From Streptomyces sp. Alt3 (lineage in GTDB: Bacteria > Actinomycetota > Actinomycetes > Streptomycetales > Streptomycetaceae): 64,000 nucleotides of DNA. Position numbers and translations under genes: made by a program. Position 1 is the first letter of the stretch, and each line of letters opens with the position of its first letter. Location: contig NZ_CP120983.1 in assembly GCF_030719215.1 (NCBI RefSeq), forward strand, positions 248,001 to 312,000, in the 5' to 3' direction. Positions 16,974 to 26,202 of this stretch are shown here, in pieces. Under the pieces are notes generated by a model, which did no database searches, was not told the origin of the DNA, and saw nothing but the letters and a program-made list of their open reading frames with translations.

Positions 16974-17594
16974 ATGGCCAAGTACTTCGATGTCCACCCC
17001 GAGAACCCCCAGCGCCGCACCATCACCAACGTGGCCGACAGCATCCGGTCCGGCGCCCTCGTCGCCTATCCCACCGACTCCTGCTACGCCCTGGGATGCC
17101 AGCTGGGCAGCCGCGACGGGATCGACCGCATCCGGTCGATCCGGAACCTCGACGACCGCCACCACTTCACCCTGGTGTGCCAGAATTTCTCGCAGCTCGG
17201 CCAGTTCGTCCAGGTCGACAACGACGTCTTCCGCGCGATCAAGGCGGCGACACCGGGGAGTTACACCTTCATCCTGCCCGCCACCAAGGAGGTGCCGCGG
17301 CAGCTGCTGCACCCCAAGAAGAAGACCGTGGGCGTCCGGATCCCGGATCACACCGTCACGCAGGCGCTGCTCGCCGAGCTCGGCGAGCCGCTGCTGTCCA
17401 GCACGCTCCTCCTGCCTGACGAGGAGGAGCCTCTGACGCAGGGCTGGGAGATCAAGGAGCGCCTCGAGCACGTCGTGGACGTCGTGCTCGACTCCGGCGA
17501 CTGCGGCACCGAGCCGACCACCGTCATCGACTTCTCCGGAGGCGAGGTCGAGGTCGTACGCCGGGGAGCGGGCGACGTGAGCCGGTTCGAGTAG
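16974..17594 (+). CDS. YrdC/Sua5-family protein (YciO-like)
   Basis: A 206-residue protein of the Sua5/YciO/YrdC fold. GALVAYPTDSCYALGCQLGS (about residues 28-47) is the family's first block, and IRSIRNLDDRHHFTLVCQNFSQL and PGSYTFILPATKEVPRQLL follow. Sua5/YrdC enzymes make threonylcarbamoyl-AMP for tRNA t6A, but the YciO branch, with an N-terminal FDVHPENPQ like this one, lacks a proven role, so I call the fold rather than the reaction. TAGACT (16962-16967) lies six bases before the ATG, suggesting a leaderless transcript. Confidence 0.85.
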   Translation: MAKYFDVHPENPQRRTITNVADSIRSGALVAYPTDSCYALGCQLGSRDGIDRIRSIRNLDDRHHFTLVCQNFSQLGQFVQVDNDVFRAIKAATPGSYTFILPATKEVPRQLLHPKKKTVGVRIPDHTVTQALLAELGEPLLSSTLLLPDEEEPLTQGWEIKERLEHVVDVVLDSGDCGTEPTTVIDFSGGEVEVVRRGAGDVSRFE

Positions 17595-17706
17595 GACACC
17601 ACCGGCACGGTCACTCCGCTCTTCCGGCCCTTCCGCCGAGATGCGCGCACCCCTGGGTGCCTGGTTCGGTGGAGGGGTCCGCTCCGCCCAGTGCCAGGGA
17701 GTGATC

Positions 17707-17898
17707 ATGAGCGAGTCAGAAGACGTACGGGACCGTCTCCGGCGCATGCGCGGCCGGGCCGAAGATCTCGAGAAGGCCGCCGAACAGGCTTCCGACCCGT
17801 CGGAACGCCGCCGCCTCCAGGACGAAGCGCACCGGCTCGAATCCCAGAGCGTGCAGGTCAGCGGTATGGCGAGTGGGGACATCTACCCGATGGAGTAG
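17707..17898 (+). CDS. Small DUF6381-like protein
   Basis: A 63-residue, very hydrophilic helical protein: VRDRLRRMRGRAEDLEKAAE, then DPSERRRLQDEAHRLESQS. It resembles the short DUF6381-type proteins common in Streptomyces, which look like single coiled-coil hairpins. No function is known. ATG 17707 has AGGGAG six bases before it; a longer in-frame start at 17641 lacks such a site and is disfavoured. Confidence 0.7.
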   Translation: MSESEDVRDRLRRMRGRAEDLEKAAEQASDPSERRRLQDEAHRLESQSVQVSGMASGDIYPME

Positions 17899-18065
17899 AA
17901 CGCGCCGTTCGACTCCGGGTGTCGCGGAGGGGGGCTGCGTTTGCCGCCACCCGGGTGACGTGTTAATCCGGGACTGAGGTGACCAGCGGTGGATACGCGG
18001 AGGGCGGGGCACGGGCTTCCCCTCCCCCGCCCCGCTCTCCGCCCGCGCCCGCGAAGGGGAACCCG

Positions 18066-18461
18066 GTGACGTACATGAGGTGGCAGCCGTTCCTGGAGGC
18101 CGTGCAGGAACGTGGCGACTATCCCTCGGTCCCGGAGGCGGAGCGGGCGTCACGGGTGGTGCTGGCGTTGCTCGGTGCGCATCTGGTCGGCGAGGAACGG
18201 AACGAGCTGGCCGCCCGGCTGCCGGAGACGTTCGCGCTGATCCTCCTGAATCCCCTGCAGGCCGCTGAACCGCTCAGCTCCGAGCGGTTCGTGCGGGCGG
18301 TCTCCGCCTGGATCGAGGGCGCGACCGAGCAGACGGCGGCCTGGGACACCAGCGCTGTGCTCAGCGTCGTGGCCGACGCCTCGGGCGAGGAACTGCTGCA
18401 ACGCCTTCTGCTGCAACTCCCCCCGGGTTACGACCTCTTGTTCGGACACCCCAGCGGCTGA
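18066..18461 (+). CDS. DUF2267-like protein
   Basis: A 131-residue mainly helical protein with two repeated halves (EAERASRVVLALLGAHLVGEERNELAARLP and SSERFVRAVSAWI...SVVADASGEELLQRLLLQLPPGYDLLFG, shown in parts). The pattern ERA-x-V-x-x-LLxxLxxLxxxERxxLAxxLP is the DUF2267 arrangement. The role is unknown. GTG 18066 follows GAAGGGGA at about six bases; the far upstream in-frame start is Pro-rich and unlikely. It converges with the next minus-strand gene, with only three bases between stops. Confidence 0.7.
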   Translation: MTYMRWQPFLEAVQERGDYPSVPEAERASRVVLALLGAHLVGEERNELAARLPETFALILLNPLQAAEPLSSERFVRAVSAWIEGATEQTAAWDTSAVLSVVADASGEELLQRLLLQLPPGYDLLFGHPSG

Positions 18462-18464
18462 CGC

Positions 18465-19472
18465 TCAGCGGAGGCCCGCGATCCGTGCGAGCCTCCGCAT
18501 CGAGTCCACCAGCGCCTCGCGGTCGTAGGTGCTGGTGGTGACCAGGATCTCGTCCGCACCGGTCTCCCCGAGCACCTCATCGAGGCCGGCCTCCACCGCG
18601 TCCTCGGTGCCCGCGAGTTGCCCGCGCAGTCCGTCCTCGAAGAGCGCGCGCTCCTTCTCCGTCATCACCGACGCTTCGATCCGCTCGGCCGGCATCAGGG
18701 GCGGGAACGAACCGTGGGTGCGCGAGTACGCCATGGACCACGCCTCGGGGACCAGGAGACGACGCGCCTCCTCCTGGGTCGCGGCGACCGCGACGGTGCC
18801 GGCCACGATCACGTACGGTTCCCGGCCCCACGCGGAGGGGCGGAACCGGTTGCGGTACACCTCCACCGCCCGCACCAGCCTGTCGCGGCCGCGCAGATCA
18901 CCGACGACGAGGGGCAGACCGGCCGCCGCGGCGACGGCGGCGCCTTCACCCGTGGCCAGGACGTACGGGGGGACGAGCAGCCCCTCGGCGGGGTGGGCGT
19001 GCACCTGGGGGTGGGCCTGCTGGGTTCCGTCGAGCCATCCGAGGAGCTCGGCCAGCTGTCCGGCGAAGGCCCCTGCGTCCTGCTTGTCACGCCCGAGGGC
19101 TCTGCGGATCCCGTCGGTGAAGCCGGCCGATCGCCCCAGGCCCATGTCGATCCGGCCCGGGAAGAGTGAGGCGAGCACGCCGAACTGCTCGGCCACGACG
19201 AAGGGCTGATGGTTCGGGAGCATCACCCCGCCGGTTCCGACCCTGATGGTGGAGGTCGCCGCCGCCACGGCGGCGGCGAGCACCGTCGGCGCCGAACCCG
19301 CGACACCGGGGACGCTGTGGTGCTCGGACACCCAGAAGCGGTGGTAGCCGAGGGCTTCGACGGTGCCCGCCAGCGCGACGGTGTCCCGCAGTGCCTGCGG
19401 GCCGTCGTGTCCCTCGCGGGTCCGGGAACGGTCGAGGAAGGAGAACCGGGTCGATGCGATGGGAGAGCTCAC
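18465..19472 (-). CDS. Luciferase-like (LLM class) flavin-dependent oxidoreductase
   Basis: A 335-residue TIM-barrel protein of the bacterial luciferase-like group. LGYHRFWVSEHHSVPGVAGSAP (about residues 40-61, shown in parts) and GTGGVMLPNHQPFVVAEQFGVL (about 78-98) are the family signatures, and GRIDMGLGRSAGF follows. The missing C-terminal Gly-rich F420 insertion suggests FMNH2 use, as in the MsnO8-type subfamily. GTG 19472 gives the usual SPIASTRFSFLDRS start of this family; upstream codons are low-complexity. The substrate is unknown. Confidence 0.85.
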   Translation of the reverse strand: MSSPIASTRFSFLDRSRTREGHDGPQALRDTVALAGTVEALGYHRFWVSEHHSVPGVAGSAPTVLAAAVAAATSTIRVGTGGVMLPNHQPFVVAEQFGVLASLFPGRIDMGLGRSAGFTDGIRRALGRDKQDAGAFAGQLAELLGWLDGTQQAHPQVHAHPAEGLLVPPYVLATGEGAAVAAAAGLPLVVGDLRGRDRLVRAVEVYRNRFRPSAWGREPYVIVAGTVAVAATQEEARRLLVPEAWSMAYSRTHGSFPPLMPAERIEASVMTEKERALFEDGLRGQLAGTEDAVEAGLDEVLGETGADEILVTTSTYDREALVDSMRRLARIAGLR

Positions 19473-19563
19473 GCCTGGTTCAACACCGCCGGGCCGCCGG
19501 GATTCCCGCGCGGCAGCCGGTCCGGCGCCTGGAGGACTGCGGGATCTCCGCGCCGTCGGTGCT

Positions 19564-19950
19564 TCAGCGCCCCGAGGCCGCCGCGGCGATCTCGGCGGGG
19601 GCGTCACGCAGACCCAGGCGCAGGTGCTCGACGTGGTAGAGGGCCTGGTCGAGCAGTTCCGCGACGTGGTGGTCGTACAGGGCGTACACGATGGATCGCC
19701 CCTGGCGTTCACCGGCGACCAGTCCCAGGTTCCTCAGCAGACGCAGCTGGTGGGAGCAGGCGGAGGGCTCCATCTCCACGGCCTCGGCGAGGTCGCCGAC
19801 CGCGCAGGGCCCTTCCTGGAGGCGCGCCAGAATGCGCAGCCGGGAGGGGGTGGCCAGCGCCTGGAGGGTTGCCGCGACACCCGCCGCCCCCACCGCGTCC
19901 AAGCGCTCGCGGGTGGTTGCGCTGGTCTGCTCGTCGCGTCCGTGGCCCAT
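19564..19950 (-). CDS. ArsR/SmtB metal sensor, probable alpha-5 site
   Basis: A 128-residue ArsR repressor. The helix-turn-helix is MEPSACSHQLRLLRNLGLV (about residues 60-78). The alpha-5 metal site is complete: Asp93 and His95 (DHH) with His106 and His109 (HVEH), the spacing D-x-H-x10-H-x2-H of SmtB-like zinc/cobalt/nickel sensors. Cys65 in the recognition helix could add an alpha-3-type site. ATG 19950 is chosen because TAGAAT (19963-19958) lies seven bases upstream, predicting a leaderless mRNA; another ATG nine bases upstream falls inside the promoter. It is divergent from a PIB-4 metal ATPase it very probably represses. Confidence 0.88.
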   Translation of the reverse strand: MGHGRDEQTSATTRERLDAVGAAGVAATLQALATPSRLRILARLQEGPCAVGDLAEAVEMEPSACSHQLRLLRNLGLVAGERQGRSIVYALYDHHVAELLDQALYHVEHLRLGLRDAPAEIAAAASGR

Positions 19951-19973
19951 GGCGTCCATTCTACGGATGACAC

Positions 19974-19989
19974 ATGAAGACCTGTTCAG
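19974..19989. promoter_or_regulatory. ArsR-type operator between sensor and metal ATPase
   Basis: TGAA-N6-TTCA (19975-19988) is the core inverted repeat used by SmtB/ArsR metal sensors. On the minus strand it overlaps TGAACA, the -35 box of the sensor gene 19 bp before its TAGAAT -10 box, and it lies 60 bases before the ATPase start. Confidence 0.55.
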
Positions 19990-20047
19990 ATATTCCTGCA
20001 CCGTGGGCGCGTCGTCGTTGCCACCGCCCGTGAGGGGTCGTTCACCC

Positions 20048-22063
20048 ATGCCCGCTGCCGTCGTCCCGCCCCCCTCGCGCCTCGCCTCCACCGGCTCGGG
20101 CCGGGCGCCCCGGCGCCGTACACGGATCCTGGCGCTCGCCGAGGCCCGATGGGCGGGGGCGGCCCTGGCACTCTTCCTGCTCGCACTCCCCCTGCAGCTC
20201 GCCGGAGCCCCGGGCTGGACATGGGGCCCGCTGTACGCCCTCGTCTACGCCGCCGGAGGCTGGGAACCGGCGCTGTCGGGACTGCGGGAGCTCCGGGAAA
20301 AGGTCCTGGACGTGGACCTGCTGATGATCGTGGCAGCGCTCGGCGCGGCCTCGATCGGCCAGGCCATGGACGGGGCACTGCTGATCGTGATCTTCGCGAC
20401 CTCCGGCGCGCTGGAGGCGCTGGCCACGGCGCGCACCCAGGACGCGGTCCGCGGCCTCCTCGACCTGGCCCCGACGACCGCCTCCCGCCTCACCGCGGAC
20501 GGCGGTGAGGAAAGCGTCGCCACCGGGGATCTCGCGGTCGGCGATGTCATCCGGATCCGGCCGGGCGAGCGCGTCGGCGCGGACGGGCGGGTCCTGGACG
20601 GCGCGAGCGAGGTCGATCAGGCCACCATCACCGGAGAGCCGCTGCCCACCGCCAAGGAGCCCGGCGACGAGGTGTTCGCCGGGACTCTGAACGGCACGGG
20701 CACCCTCAGGGTCTCCGTGCAGCGGGACGCGGCGGAGTCGGTCATCGCCCGGATCGTGGCGATGACCGAGGAGGCCTCCCGCACCAAGGCTCCCACCCAG
20801 CTGTTCATCGAGAAGGTGGAGCAGCGCTACTCGCTCGGCATGGTCGCGGCCACCCTGGCTGTCTTCCTCGTCCCCCTGGCCTTCGGCGACGACGTGACCG
20901 GCAGTCTGCTGCGTGCCATGACGTTCATGATCGTGGCCTCTCCCTGCGCCGTGGTGCTGGCGACCATGCCGCCCCTGCTCTCCGCCATGGCCAACGCGGG
21001 CCGCCACGGTGTCCTCGTCAAGTCAGCGGTCGTCATGGAACGCCTCGGAGAGGCCGACGCGGTGGCGCTGGACAAGACCGGCACACTCACCGAGGGCAGC
21101 CCGCGCGTCACCGACGTACATCCCCTGCCCGGGGCCGGACTGACCGACGACGCACTGCTGGCCCTGGCCGCCGCCGCGGAGCACCCCAGCGAGCACCCTC
21201 TGGCGCGCGCTGTGGTGAACGCCGCCCGGGAGCGGGGGCTGCGGCTGTCCCCGGCCTCGGAGTTCGACTCGGCGCCGGGTACCGGAGTGACCGCCACTGT
21301 GGACGGCCACGTGATCTCGGTGGGTTCCCCCCTCCGCCTCCTGCGCCACGCCGACGCGTCCTCGTCGGCGGATGCCACCGCGTCGGCCGCCGCCCTGGAG
21401 GAGAGCGGGAGCACCGCGCTGCTGGTCCTGCGCGACGGCGAGCCGGTGGGCGTAGTGGGTGTCGCCGACCGCATCCGGCACGACGCGGCGGTGACCGTCG
21501 CCGCCATGGCCCGGCTGACCGATGTCCCGCCTATGCTGCTGACCGGCGACAACGCACGCGCCGCCGCCCGGCTGGCCACCGAGGCGGGCATCACCGACGT
21601 CCGGGCGGGACTACTGCCCCAGGACAAGGCGACGGCGGTCCGGGAGCAGGAACAGGCCGGGCACAGGGTGCTGGTCGTGGGCGACGGCGTCAACGACGCA
21701 CCCGCGCTCGCCGCCGCGCACGTCGGCATCGCGATGGGTCGTGCCGGCTCCGATCTCGCCGTGGAGGCGGCGGACGCCGTCGTCATCCGTGACGAACTGG
21801 CCGCCGTGCCCACGGTGGTGGCACTGTCCCGGGCGACTCGCAGACTGGTCGTACAGAACCTGGTCGTCGCCGGCGTCTTCATCTCGGCGCTCGTCGTCTG
21901 GGACCTGGTCGGTCATCTGCCGCTGCCACTCGGTGTCCTCGGGCACGAGGGCTCGACCGTCATCGTGGGTCTCAACGGGCTCCGGCTGCTGCGCGAGTCG
22001 GCCTGGCGTCGCGCGGCGGGGCACGCGCGGGGCATCACGGGCGGCCGGCGGGGGCGGGACTGA
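20048..22063 (+). CDS. PIB-4-type heavy-metal P-type ATPase
   Basis: A 671-residue metal efflux ATPase. There is no N-terminal metal-binding domain. TITGEPLP (about residue 193) is the actuator motif, SPC (about 298) the transmembrane metal site, DKTGTLT (about 341) the phosphorylation site, an HP-containing stretch lies near 386, GDGVNDAP is at about 544, and HEGST (about 632) is in the last membrane helix. SPC plus HEGGT-like is the PIB-4 signature, so cobalt, iron, nickel or zinc export is expected rather than copper. Here the usual HEGG is HEGS. The ATG at 20048 was chosen; an in-frame GTG lies slightly upstream. It is divergent from the ArsR sensor. Confidence 0.92.
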   Translation: MPAAVVPPPSRLASTGSGRAPRRRTRILALAEARWAGAALALFLLALPLQLAGAPGWTWGPLYALVYAAGGWEPALSGLRELREKVLDVDLLMIVAALGAASIGQAMDGALLIVIFATSGALEALATARTQDAVRGLLDLAPTTASRLTADGGEESVATGDLAVGDVIRIRPGERVGADGRVLDGASEVDQATITGEPLPTAKEPGDEVFAGTLNGTGTLRVSVQRDAAESVIARIVAMTEEASRTKAPTQLFIEKVEQRYSLGMVAATLAVFLVPLAFGDDVTGSLLRAMTFMIVASPCAVVLATMPPLLSAMANAGRHGVLVKSAVVMERLGEADAVALDKTGTLTEGSPRVTDVHPLPGAGLTDDALLALAAAAEHPSEHPLARAVVNAARERGLRLSPASEFDSAPGTGVTATVDGHVISVGSPLRLLRHADASSSADATASAAALEESGSTALLVLRDGEPVGVVGVADRIRHDAAVTVAAMARLTDVPPMLLTGDNARAAARLATEAGITDVRAGLLPQDKATAVREQEQAGHRVLVVGDGVNDAPALAAAHVGIAMGRAGSDLAVEAADAVVIRDELAAVPTVVALSRATRRLVVQNLVVAGVFISALVVWDLVGHLPLPLGVLGHEGSTVIVGLNGLRLLRESAWRRAAGHARGITGGRRGRD

Positions 22064-22235
22064 CGGCGGCACCGCCGCCCGAGAGCCTGCGGGCACGGAG
22101 GAAGGGGCCGCACCGGCGACGAGCCCGCTACGAGACCGGCACCCCCGGACAACCCGCCGCTATCGCGCAAAAAGAGCATCAGAAACCATATGCAGTTAAT
22201 GTCCCCTTCGGATCCACACAGGACGAGGGGAACTC

Positions 22236-23690
22236 ATGACCAGCTCCCGAACCGGGACCGACATCCCCGAAGAGGCCACCGCAGCAGTCAAGATGACCCT
22301 GCTCACCCTGACCACGATGGTGGTCGGGTCGATGGTCGGCGCCGGGGTCTTCTCGCTGCCGTCGCGCTTCGCGCAGGAGACGGGTGTCGCCGGAGCGCTG
22401 ATCGCCTGGGCGATCGCCGGTACCGGCATGCTGATGCTCGCCCTCGTGTTCCAGACGCTGGCCGTACGCAGGCCCGATCTCGACGCGGGTGTCTACGCCT
22501 ACGCCAAGGCGGGGTTCGGCGAGTACCTCGGCTTCTTCTCCGCGTTCGGCTACTGGGCGAGCGCCTGCGTCGGGAACGTGACGTACTGGGTGCTGATCAC
22601 CTCGACGATCGGCGCCGTCTGGCCCGCTCTCGGCGACGGCGACACCGTACTGGCGGCCATCGTGTCGACAGGCGGCCTCTGGGCCTTCTACTTCCTCATC
22701 CGCCGGGGGGTGAAAGAGGCGGCGGCCATCAACAGGGTGGTCACCGTGGCCAAGGTGGTTCCGATCCTCGTCTTCGTCGTCCTGGCCCTGTTCTTCCTCG
22801 ACGTGCAGATCTTCGCGGCCAACTTCGGGGGCGCGGACTACGCCGGGTCACTGTTCGACCAGGTCCGCGGGACCATGCTGGCCACGGTCTTCGTCTTCCT
22901 CGGGGTGGAGGGCGCCAGCGTCTACTCACGCCACGCGAAGCGCCGGGAGGACATCGGCAGGGCCACCGTCCTGGGTTTCCTCAGCGTCTTCGCCGTCTTC
23001 GCGTCGGTCACCATCGTCTCGTACGGCATCATGCCGATGGCTGAGATCGCCGACCTCCGCCAGCCCTCCATGGCAGCGGTCCTGGAGGAGGCGGTCGGTA
23101 CCTGGGGGCAGGTCTTCGTGAGCGTGGGCCTGATCGTGTCCGTCCTCGGCGCGTATCTCGCCTGGACCCTGATGGCCGCCGAAGTGCTCTTCGTCGCCGC
23201 CGGGGACGACGACATGCCGCGCTTCCTGCGCCGCTCCAACGCCGCGGACGTGCCCGTGCCGGCGCTTCTGATGACGACGCTGCTGTCACAGGCCGTCCTC
23301 GTCATCACGCTCTTCTCGGACGACGCGTTCAACTTCGCCCTCGACCTGACCAGTTCCCTGTCACTGATCCCGTTCCTCCTGGCCGCTGCGTTCGCGGTCA
23401 AGGTCATGGTGCGGCCCGACGCTCTCACGGAGGGCGAGGGGCGCCGACGCGACCTGGTCGTGAGCCTCCTCGCGACCGTCTACACCGCGTTCCTGCTCTT
23501 CGCTGCGGGGCTGAAATTCGTCCTGGTCTCCTTCATCGTCTACGCCCCCGCCACGATCCTCTTCGCCATGGCCCGCAGGGAACAGGGGCGGCGGGTCTTC
23601 TCCCCGGCCGAACTCGTCATCTGCGCGCTCTCGATCGCCGGAGCCGTGGTCGGCGTGATCGCCCTGGCATCCGGGTGGATCAGTCTCTGA
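22236..23690 (+). CDS. arcD: Arginine:ornithine antiporter (basic amino acid/polyamine antiporter family)
   Basis: A 484-residue APC-superfamily transporter with about 12 to 13 hydrophobic segments. The start MTLLTLTTMVVGSMVGAGVFSLP (about residues 20-42, shown in part) contains the G-S-G-like substrate-binding unwound helix of basic amino acid antiporters, and GYWASACVGNVTYWVLI follows. ATG 22236 has ACGAGGGG before it. The arginine deiminase gene starts 69 bases downstream on the same strand, so the pair probably imports arginine in exchange for ornithine or citrulline. The specificity rests on that neighbour and family resemblance. Confidence 0.87.
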   Translation: MTSSRTGTDIPEEATAAVKMTLLTLTTMVVGSMVGAGVFSLPSRFAQETGVAGALIAWAIAGTGMLMLALVFQTLAVRRPDLDAGVYAYAKAGFGEYLGFFSAFGYWASACVGNVTYWVLITSTIGAVWPALGDGDTVLAAIVSTGGLWAFYFLIRRGVKEAAAINRVVTVAKVVPILVFVVLALFFLDVQIFAANFGGADYAGSLFDQVRGTMLATVFVFLGVEGASVYSRHAKRREDIGRATVLGFLSVFAVFASVTIVSYGIMPMAEIADLRQPSMAAVLEEAVGTWGQVFVSVGLIVSVLGAYLAWTLMAAEVLFVAAGDDDMPRFLRRSNAADVPVPALLMTTLLSQAVLVITLFSDDAFNFALDLTSSLSLIPFLLAAAFAVKVMVRPDALTEGEGRRRDLVVSLLATVYTAFLLFAAGLKFVLVSFIVYAPATILFAMARREQGRRVFSPAELVICALSIAGAVVGVIALASGWISL

Positions 23691-23759
23691 AGCTCTCGTC
23701 CCGCGCCTGCCCGGCCCCTCGACGGTGGGCACCGCGGACGCGACCGAAAGGCAGCCCGC

Positions 23760-25025
23760 ATGACGAACTCCTCCGCCGTGGAGACGCCTCCCGTGCACGG
23801 CGTCCACTCCGAGGTCGGCCGACTGCGCAAGGTGCTGGTCTGCTCCCCCGGTCTGGCCCACCGTAGGCTCACCCCGACCAACGCCGACGACCTGCTCTTC
23901 GACGACGTGATGTGGGTGGACAACGCCCGGCGTGATCACGCGGACTTCGTCGGCAAGCTCCGCCAGGGCGGCGTCGAGGTGGTCGAACTGCACGACCTGC
24001 TCGCCGAGACGCTCGCTGACCCCACGGCGAGGTCCTGGCTGCTCGACCGCAAGATCACTCCCAACGAGGTCGGTGTGGGACTGGTCGATCCGGCCCGCGC
24101 CTTCCTGGAGTCGCTGGAGCCACGGGAGCTCGCCGAGTACCTGATCGGCGGGATGGCCACGACCGACCTGCCCGAGGCCTACCGGTCCGGCTATGTCGCC
24201 CTCGCCCGCGAGTCGACCGGCGCGCGCGAGTACCTGATGCCGCCGCTGCCGAACACGCTGTACACCCGCGACACCACCTGCTGGCTGTACGGAGGGGTGA
24301 CGCTCAACCCCCTGTACTGGCCGGCGCGCCACGACGAGACCCTGCTGATGAAGGCGGTCTACCGCTTCCACCCGGACTTCTCGGGGGCGAAGGTGTGGTG
24401 GGGCGATCCCGAACTGGACTGGGGCCAGGCCACCTTCGAGGGCGGTGACATCATGCCGGTGGGGAACGGCGTCGTCCTCATGGGAATGAGCGAACGCACC
24501 TCGCGGCAGGCCATCACCCAGGTCGCGGCGTCCTTGTTCCGCCAGGGTGCGGCCGAGCACGTAGTCGTGGCCGCGATGCCGAAACTCAGGGCGGCCATGC
24601 ATCTGGACACGGTCTTCACCTTCGCCGACCGCGACATCGTCACCCTCTACCCGAAGATCATGGACGCGGTCCACACGTTCTCGCTCCGGCCGAGCGACCG
24701 CTCACCCGGCGTGGAGGTCGTCGACGAGGGCTCACGCCCGTTCACCGAGGTCGTGGCCAGGAGCCTCGGCCTGCCCGCCCTGCGCGTGATCGAGACCGGC
24801 GGTGACGTGTACGCCTCGGAACGCCAGCAGTGGGACAGCGGCAACAACGCCGTCGCACTCGAACCGGGCGTCGTCTTCACGTACGACCGCAATACGCAGA
24901 CCAACGACCTGCTGCGCGCGGCGGGCGTCGAGGTCATCACGATCGTCGGCGCCGAGCTGGGGCGCGGCCGAGGCGGCGGGCACTGCATGACATGCCCGCT
25001 CATCCGTGAGCCGGTGGACTTCTGA
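23760..25025 (+). CDS. arcA: Arginine deiminase
   Basis: A 421-residue enzyme converting arginine to citrulline and ammonia. Catalytic residues are visible: FEGGDIM with Asp at about 227, His of AMHLDT at about 279, and the nucleophile Cys of GGHCMTCP at about 408. The N-terminal [17 protein letters not shown] and TRDT (about residue 170) are family blocks. The length is normal. It is downstream of arcD and followed by no ornithine carbamoyltransferase (arcB) or carbamate kinase (arcC), so in this locus the pathway stops at citrulline plus ammonia. Confidence 0.95.
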   Translation: MTNSSAVETPPVHGVHSEVGRLRKVLVCSPGLAHRRLTPTNADDLLFDDVMWVDNARRDHADFVGKLRQGGVEVVELHDLLAETLADPTARSWLLDRKITPNEVGVGLVDPARAFLESLEPRELAEYLIGGMATTDLPEAYRSGYVALARESTGAREYLMPPLPNTLYTRDTTCWLYGGVTLNPLYWPARHDETLLMKAVYRFHPDFSGAKVWWGDPELDWGQATFEGGDIMPVGNGVVLMGMSERTSRQAITQVAASLFRQGAAEHVVVAAMPKLRAAMHLDTVFTFADRDIVTLYPKIMDAVHTFSLRPSDRSPGVEVVDEGSRPFTEVVARSLGLPALRVIETGGDVYASERQQWDSGNNAVALEPGVVFTYDRNTQTNDLLRAAGVEVITIVGAELGRGRGGGHCMTCPLIREPVDF

Positions 25026-25147
25026 GCGCAGCTCCGCGGACCTGAGGTGGTGTCAGCACCCGGCGCCACCGGCCGTCCCGCCCGCCTGCGGCCGGGCCCG
25101 GGCGCAGCGCGGGAGGAACCCCACGGCTGAGCTCCGGGCCGCGGAGT

Positions 25148-26038
25148 TCAGCAGGTCCGGAAGACATGCCCCTTCTCGCCGGCGGGGAGTACGTCGAGGT
25201 CCCGCAGGACGAGGGAGATCCTGTCGCCCCAGCTGGAGCAGCTCTCGTCGAAGCCCACATCGCCCTCGCCCTCGTACTCGATGGCGAAGACACGGTCGTC
25301 GTACGCGTCGGCGTAGTCGCCGCATTCGTCGAACTGGGCGCATTCCTCGGTCACCGCGAAGTCGAAGCCGATCTCCTCGTGCCTGTCGAGAAGATCGGTG
25401 GTGTTCTTCTGCCCGATCGCCAGACCGTCAGCGTGCGCCCGCTCGGCCAGTGCCTGGGCGAACGCGGCGTTGTCGTCCTGCGTCAGCTTCCCCTTCGACC
25501 GCTCGAAGGAGTCGAGGTTGTCCGGTTCCACCGCCTGGAATCCGCTCTCCGCGCAGCCGTCGATCCATTCGCCGACGATCTCCTCCAGCTGGGTGCGCCG
25601 GTCGGCCGTGGAGGTGTCCAGGAGCGCCTCGTCCCAGCCCTCGTCGATGATCATCTCCCCGTCCCCGTCCCGCAGCAGCAGGTCCGGGTGGGTGTCCTGC
25701 CACCATTTCAGGGCGCCGGGCTGCGTCTGGAAGGCGTTCACGTAGCAGACGTTGTACTGACCGGAGGCAGGATCGTCCTCCCGGTCCCGGGAGATCGCAC
25801 GCACCCCTTCGGGCGGCGTGTAGCCGCCGCCGATCTGGTAGTCGAACGGCATCCCGGCCGTCGGCAGGAGGATGTCGGCACTGCTCGTCGCGCGCGTGGG
25901 CTCGTCGCCGCCGGTGTCCCCGCCTGTGCCGGCACAGCCTGTCAGCAGGCCGGCCCCGAGGACGGGGACGAGGGCCGTCGCCATGCCGGCGACCGCGCGC
26001 CGACGACGAAAGAACAGGGACAGGGCACGGCCGGCCAC
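25148..26038 (-). CDS. Lipoprotein, GH114-like (endo-alpha-1,4-polygalactosaminidase superfamily)
   Basis: A 296-residue lipoprotein. Arg-rich start, hydrophobic segment and lipobox LLTGC (Cys at about residue 35) predict lipid anchoring on the outer membrane face. The mature part is a TIM-barrel of the GH114/TM1410 type: FDYQIGGGYTPP, YNVCYVNAFQTQPG, GFQAVEPDNLDSFERSKGK with the probable acidic catalytic residues, GLAIGQKNTTDLL, and FAVTEECAQFDECGDY. Characterised members cut galactosamine-containing polysaccharides. GTG 26038 has GGAG six bases before it. It converges with arcA. Confidence 0.82.
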   Translation of the reverse strand: MAGRALSLFFRRRRAVAGMATALVPVLGAGLLTGCAGTGGDTGGDEPTRATSSADILLPTAGMPFDYQIGGGYTPPEGVRAISRDREDDPASGQYNVCYVNAFQTQPGALKWWQDTHPDLLLRDGDGEMIIDEGWDEALLDTSTADRRTQLEEIVGEWIDGCAESGFQAVEPDNLDSFERSKGKLTQDDNAAFAQALAERAHADGLAIGQKNTTDLLDRHEEIGFDFAVTEECAQFDECGDYADAYDDRVFAIEYEGEGDVGFDESCSSWGDRISLVLRDLDVLPAGEKGHVFRTC

Positions 26039-26202
26039 ACGTATCTCCAGATGTCAGGGATCCAGGATGATGATCCACCCCCATCCTCCGCCACGGCTGC
26101 GGAGTCCCGTCACCCGGGGCGCACATCACCGCAGGTGCGGGGCGTGCACAGCGGCCGAGGGGGGCTGTGCCGGCCGGTCGCAGGAGCGGGAGCGGCCCGT
26201 TC

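Noticed and set aside
22140..22235. AT-rich patch before arcD considered as an ArgR box
   Set aside because: The sequence around 22185-22200 is AT-rich, but I could not align it convincingly with a Streptomyces ARG box.
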